This document shows positions 6,766 to 9,650 of a DNA stretch of 9,650 nt, piece after piece (within the stretch, counting starts at the first letter, position 1; each line of letters starts with the position of its first letter). The notes under the pieces were generated by a model. It saw nothing but the letters and a program-made list of their open reading frames with translations. It was not told where the DNA came from and did not search any database. The stretch comes from Acidimicrobiaceae bacterium (GTDB lineage: Bacteria; Actinomycetota; Acidimicrobiia; Acidimicrobiales; Bog-793): contig JAODBN010000078.1 in assembly GCA_025463965.1 (NCBI GenBank), positions 1 through 9,650 of the forward strand, written 5' to 3'. Both the position numbers and the translations under genes were made by a program.

Positions 6766-8168
6766 GCGCTAGGCAACCCACGGGCGCGAACGCCGTGCGC
6801 TCGCTGTGGTCCGACACCCTGGGCGCGCCCCTCGTCGCACGGCAGCCACTCCCGGGCGACCTCGAGGTCGACGTGGCCGTCGTCGGCGCCGGCTACACCG
6901 GACTGTGGACCGCCTACTACCTGCGCCGCGCCGATCCCTCGCTTCGCGTGGCGGTGCTCGAGCGAGAGACCGCCGGCTTCGGCGCCTCGGGCCGCAACGG
7001 CGGCTGGTGCGCGGCGCTGTTCGCCACCTCCTACGGCGCGCTCGCCCGCCGCTACGGACTCGCCGCGGCAACAGCGCTGCGCCGTCAACTGCAAGAAGCC
7101 GTCGACGAGGTCGGCCGGGTCGCGGAGCGCGAGGGGATCGACTGCCATTACCAAAAGGGCGGCAGCATCGACCTCGTCCGAGGCGAGGCTCAGCGGGCCC
7201 GTGCCCTCGCCGATGTGGCCGAGGCGCGAGCGATTGGCATCGGCGAGGAGGACCTCTCCCTGTGGGGCGCTTCGCAGACCGCGGAGCGGCTCCGCGCGAC
7301 GGGCGTGGACGGAGCGGTGTTCACTCCCCACTGCGCGGCCATCCACCCCGGGCGCCTGGTGCAGGGCCTCGCAGAAGCCGTCGAGCGCTCCGGGGTCACC
7401 ATCTACGAGGGCACCGAGGTGACGCGCCTCTCCCCCGGGCGCCTGGACACCGCCTTCGGCCGTGTCCGCTCCGAGACGACCGTGGTGGCGACCGAGGGCT
7501 ACGCGAGCGCTGGCGCGGGGGCCGACCTCGCCGGCAAGCGCCGCGTCGCTCCCGTGTACTCGCTCATGGTGGCGACCGAGCCGGTCGACGCCGAGACACT
7601 GGCCAAGGTCGGGCTCGAGCGGCGGGAGACCTTCGCGGACCACCGCCATCTCGTCATCTACGGCCAACGGACCGCGGACGGGCGGATCGCCTTTGGCGGT
7701 CGGGGCGCTCCCTACCACTTCGCCTCCGCCGTGCGGCCCGAGTTCGACTCCGAGCCCCGGGTACACGCCGCCCTCGAGGCCACCCTTCGCGAGCTCGTCC
7801 CGGCGCTCGCCGAGGTGGCCTTCACTCACCGCTGGGGAGGTGCGCTCGGGGTTCCTCGCGACTGGCACCCCTCCGTCGGCCTCGACCGGTCCCGACGCCT
7901 CGCCTGGGCTGGCGGCTACGTGGGTGACGGAGTCGCCGCGTCGAACCTGGCCGGTCGGACCCTCGCCGAGCTGATCACCCGCAGCCAGAGCGAGCGCACC
8001 GGGTTGTGCTGGGTCGACCACCGCTCACGTCCGTGGGAGCCCGAGCCGCTCCGCTGGGTGGGCGTCAACGCGGGCCTCGCCGTGATGGCGTCGGCCGACC
8101 ACGCCGAGGCGCGCACCGGGCGCCCAGCCCGCCGGGCGGCCTGGTTCGGACGACTCCTCGGGGGCTGA
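6750..8168 (+). CDS. FAD-dependent amine/amino-acid oxidoreductase (DAO family, PuuB-like), second copy
   Basis: Flavin oxidoreductase of the same family as the gene at 52-1458. Seen: VDVAVVGAGYTGLW with the dinucleotide-binding glycines (46-51 counting from GTG 6750), LE at 70-71 ending beta-2, GASGRNGG (78-85), a middle substrate domain containing ATEPV, and near the C-terminus WAGGYVGDGVAASNLAGRTL for the second FAD contact. Length is 472 aa from 6750. The GTG at 6750 overlaps the aminotransferase end by 16 bases, but its GAGGAGG (6742-6748) is only one base away. The in-frame GTG at 6795 begins MRSLWSDTLGAP, closer to where family members start, but lacks a clear ribosome site. Either is possible. 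As last gene of the regulator-aminotransferase operon it probably acts on the same amine or a pathway intermediate. Substrate unknown. Confidence 0.88.
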   Translation: MGPALSARQPTGANAVRSLWSDTLGAPLVARQPLPGDLEVDVAVVGAGYTGLWTAYYLRRADPSLRVAVLERETAGFGASGRNGGWCAALFATSYGALARRYGLAAATALRRQLQEAVDEVGRVAEREGIDCHYQKGGSIDLVRGEAQRARALADVAEARAIGIGEEDLSLWGASQTAERLRATGVDGAVFTPHCAAIHPGRLVQGLAEAVERSGVTIYEGTEVTRLSPGRLDTAFGRVRSETTVVATEGYASAGAGADLAGKRRVAPVYSLMVATEPVDAETLAKVGLERRETFADHRHLVIYGQRTADGRIAFGGRGAPYHFASAVRPEFDSEPRVHAALEATLRELVPALAEVAFTHRWGGALGVPRDWHPSVGLDRSRRLAWAGGYVGDGVAASNLAGRTLAELITRSQSERTGLCWVDHRSRPWEPEPLRWVGVNAGLAVMASADHAEARTGRPARRAAWFGRLLGG

Positions 8169-8263
8169 ACGGCCAGCTCAGTGCCCTCTCGGCGGGTGCT
8201 CGGGGATGACGCCAGCCGTCGGATTGCCACCACCTTCGAGGCGGCACCCACTACCGTTCCTGC
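8169..8263 (+). other. Intergenic gap between the operon and the DUF3048 gene
   Basis: These 95 bases separate the last operon gene from the next gene. I see no strong terminator hairpin, no clear promoter and no Shine-Dalgarno before GTG 8264. A TTGCCA hexamer (8224-8229) and TACCGT (8252-8257) are weak promoter-like elements at a poor spacing. If TACCGT is a -10 box the DUF3048 transcript would be leaderless, which is common in actinobacteria. Confidence 0.25.
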
Positions 8264-9424
8264 GTGCCCTCACACGCCAGACCCCGTAAAGCCTCGCGCC
8301 CCGAGTTCGTTCGTAGACAGCGGATCGCTGGTCTGCTCGCCGTGTTGGTGCTGGTCGGCGTGGTCCTCGGAGTGGTCGTGGGGACCTCGGGCGGCGGGAA
8401 GAAGACCCCTGCCTCGGCAGGCTCCAGCTCCTCGTCTTCCTCCTCGACGACCCGCTCCACGCATCCGGTCGCCTCGACGCGCTGTCCCCTCACTGACGTG
8501 CCCGCTCCCGGCGGAAAGGTCCCCGCCCGAGCACCACTGGCGATCAAGATCGGCAACGAGCCAGGCCCCGACGCCGGAGGCCTCGGCGCGGCCCGGCCCC
8601 AGAGTGGCCTGAACGAGGCGGACATCGTCTACGACACCCCCGCTGAGGGCGGGATCATGCGCTACATGGCCGTCTTCCAGTGCCAGAGCGCGGCCTCGAT
8701 CGGTCCCGTGCGCAGCGTGCGCTGGGTGGACTGGCACCTCGCCGCCGAGTTCCCCATCTCGGTGATCGCCCACGTGGGCGGCATCACCCCGGACGTCAGT
8801 GCCCTCGATGCCCTGCACTACATCGCGGACGGGAACGCCTTCGTCTACCCGAACGACTTCCAGCGGATCTCGACGCGCTATGCGCCGGACAACGACTACA
8901 CCAGCACGGCCTCGCTGTGGTCCACTTTCAGCCAGGCGCGGTTCAAGTCGGCACCCTCGCCGGTCTTCGCCTACACCCCGAAGCTCCCCGCTGCGGCCAC
9001 CGCCAACTCCCAGGTGGCGATCAACTTCTCCGGCGGCACCGACGTGGTCTGGAAGTACGACACGGCGACGGGCCTCTACTACCACTACTACGACACGACG
9101 CCCGACATTGACACCCTGACGAACAAGCAGGTGTCGACCACCAACATCGTGATCCAGGTCGTGAACTACCAGCTGGGTCCCTACCCGGAGAGCACCGGCG
9201 GCTCGGGGGACGTCGAGAGCGTCACGACGGGCACCGGCAAGGGCTACGTCGTGCGGGCCGGAAAGATGATCCCCGTCACCTGGCACCGGCCGCTCCTGCG
9301 TGGTTCCACCACGTTCACCGACGCCGCCGGCAAGCCGGTTGGCCTGGCCCCGGGCCGCACCTGGGTGGAACTGCTCCTCAACACGACCGCCAAGGTGCCG
9401 GGAGCACTCACCTTCACCAAGTAG
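8264..9424 (+). CDS. DUF3048 domain-containing membrane-anchored extracytoplasmic protein (YerB-like)
   Basis: Protein of the DUF3048 family (Bacillus YerB group), whose biochemical role is unknown. Seen: 386 aa. A basic N-terminus (about 20 residues, many Arg/Lys) leads into one hydrophobic helix (about 21-40), with no lipobox Cys after it, so a signal anchor or uncleaved signal is likely. Then comes a Ser/Thr-rich linker with eight serines in a row (54-61). The extracytoplasmic domain follows, with family-typical segments APLAIKIGNEPGP, ARPQSGLNEADIVYD, EGGIMRYMAVFQ and IGPVRSVRWVDW, and a C-terminal part with GKGYVVRAGKMIPVTW and LAPGRTWVELL. GTG 8264 has no Shine-Dalgarno, but starting there gives a proper basic-then-hydrophobic N-terminus. 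It is on the same strand as the preceding operon but 95 bases apart, so probably a separate unit unrelated to amine catabolism. Confidence 0.85.
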   Translation: MPSHARPRKASRPEFVRRQRIAGLLAVLVLVGVVLGVVVGTSGGGKKTPASAGSSSSSSSSTTRSTHPVASTRCPLTDVPAPGGKVPARAPLAIKIGNEPGPDAGGLGAARPQSGLNEADIVYDTPAEGGIMRYMAVFQCQSAASIGPVRSVRWVDWHLAAEFPISVIAHVGGITPDVSALDALHYIADGNAFVYPNDFQRISTRYAPDNDYTSTASLWSTFSQARFKSAPSPVFAYTPKLPAAATANSQVAINFSGGTDVVWKYDTATGLYYHYYDTTPDIDTLTNKQVSTTNIVIQVVNYQLGPYPESTGGSGDVESVTTGTGKGYVVRAGKMIPVTWHRPLLRGSTTFTDAAGKPVGLAPGRTWVELLLNTTAKVPGALTFTK

Positions 9425-9431
9425 CCGGCCG

Positions 9432-9446
9432 GCGTACCTCGTACGC
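9432..9446 (+). terminator. Candidate terminator hairpin after the DUF3048 gene
   Basis: GCGTAC-CTC-GTACGC is a perfect 6-bp stem with a 3-base loop starting seven bases after the TAG stop. There is no T tract after it. The position right after a stop codon supports a termination or mRNA 3'-end role; the stem is short. Confidence 0.4.
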
Positions 9447-9486
9447 GGTCCGCTGGCGCAAGTCCGAGCAATTCTCCGGAAGGCGG

Positions 9487-9529
9487 CACCGTGGGTGGCG
9501 ACTTCACGTGTCACCCCGGAGCCACGGTG
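9487..9529. repeat. Perfect 8-base inverted repeat in the 3' intergenic region
   Basis: CACCGTGG (9487-9494) and CCACGGTG (9522-9529) are exact inverted repeats separated by 27 bases that include the palindrome CACGTG (9505-9510). It could be a stem-loop in the 3' untranslated region or a protein site. I could not fit it to a tRNA or a known small RNA. Confidence 0.35.
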
Positions 9530-9544
9530 GACACGACAAGCCCG

Positions 9545-9559
9545 AGCGCTGGGAGCGCT
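9545..9559. terminator. Second candidate terminator hairpin
   Basis: AGCGCT-GGG-AGCGCT forms a 6-bp stem with a 3-base loop, followed on the plus strand by TCCTT, a weak pyrimidine tail. It could be a back-up terminator for the DUF3048 transcript. AGCGCT is self-complementary, so the same stretch can also pair in other ways. Confidence 0.3.
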
Positions 9560-9623
9560 TCCTTGCGCTGCACCGGTCCCGGCCTCGGGAAGGGCTTCGT
9601 GGGCTAGTGGATAGTGGACCTGC

Positions 9624-9650
9624 GGAGGCGCTTTCGTCGATGCCATACGT
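9624..9650 (+). other. Possible start of a gene running off the right edge
   Basis: GGAGG (9624-9628) lies 11 bases before an ATG at 9640-9642, and only three codons remain before the window ends. The spacing is longer than ideal. Nothing can be said about a product. Confidence 0.2.

Noticed and set aside
6522..8021. A 499-residue minus-strand open frame opposite the second oxidoreductase
   Set aside because: Antisense shadow of a gene with clear FAD-binding motifs.
8270..9646. A 458-residue minus-strand open frame opposite the DUF3048 gene
   Set aside because: It is low-complexity Gly/Arg/Val-rich sequence that mirrors the DUF3048 codons, with no family signature.
9425..9650. A tRNA or signal-recognition-particle RNA in the 3' intergenic stretch
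   Set aside because: No cloverleaf, TpsiC-like GGTTC-A-TCC segment or SRP core motif could be fitted to the inverted repeats.

Overview
High-GC DNA with strong G/C preference at third codon positions, GTG as well as ATG starts, and gene families typical of Actinomycetota: an APC permease, a class III aminotransferase, an Lrp/AsnC regulator with an actinobacterial-type C-terminus, and a DUF3048 protein. I infer an actinobacterium, possibly from a less-studied class such as Acidimicrobiia or Thermoleophilia. The sequence alone does not settle this. No rRNA, tRNA, CRISPR array, insertion sequence or phage gene was seen.

Layout, left to right. (1) A minus-strand FAD-dependent amine/amino-acid oxidoreductase (52-1458). 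(2) Divergent from it, a 12-TM APC-family permease (1593-3206). (3) Convergent with the permease, and separated by a short hairpin, an aldehyde dehydrogenase of the gamma-aminobutyraldehyde dehydrogenase (PatD/YdcW) type on the minus strand (3241 to about 4703). (4) A divergent intergenic region holding a long dyad that looks like an Lrp/AsnC operator (4826-4871). (5) A plus-strand operon: Lrp/AsnC regulator (4916-5365), class III aminotransferase (5362-6765) and a second FAD-dependent oxidoreductase (6750-8168). Its genes overlap by 4 and 16 bases. (6) A separate membrane-anchored DUF3048 protein (8264-9424), then about 225 bases with small hairpins and no convincing gene.

Genes 1 to 5 fit one catabolic locus for an amine or diamine, most simply putrescine or a related polyamine. 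The permease would import the amine. The aminotransferase and/or the flavin oxidases would deaminate it to an aminoaldehyde. The aldehyde dehydrogenase would oxidise that to an amino acid such as GABA. The Lrp-type protein would sense a metabolite at the shared divergent promoter. No gamma-glutamylation genes (PuuA ligase, PuuD hydrolase) are present here, so a direct route is more likely than the Puu route, unless those genes lie outside the window.

Two points stand out. The aldehyde dehydrogenase has no ATG, GTG or TTG start in its own frame for the first ~100 residues, but a well-placed GGAGG-N5-GTG sits upstream in another frame. This suggests a one-base frameshift at the N-terminus (mutation or sequence error) or a non-canonical start. 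The aldehyde dehydrogenase/regulator promoter region carries a symmetrical 15-base dyad whose outer edges form two mirror-image -35-like hexamers.
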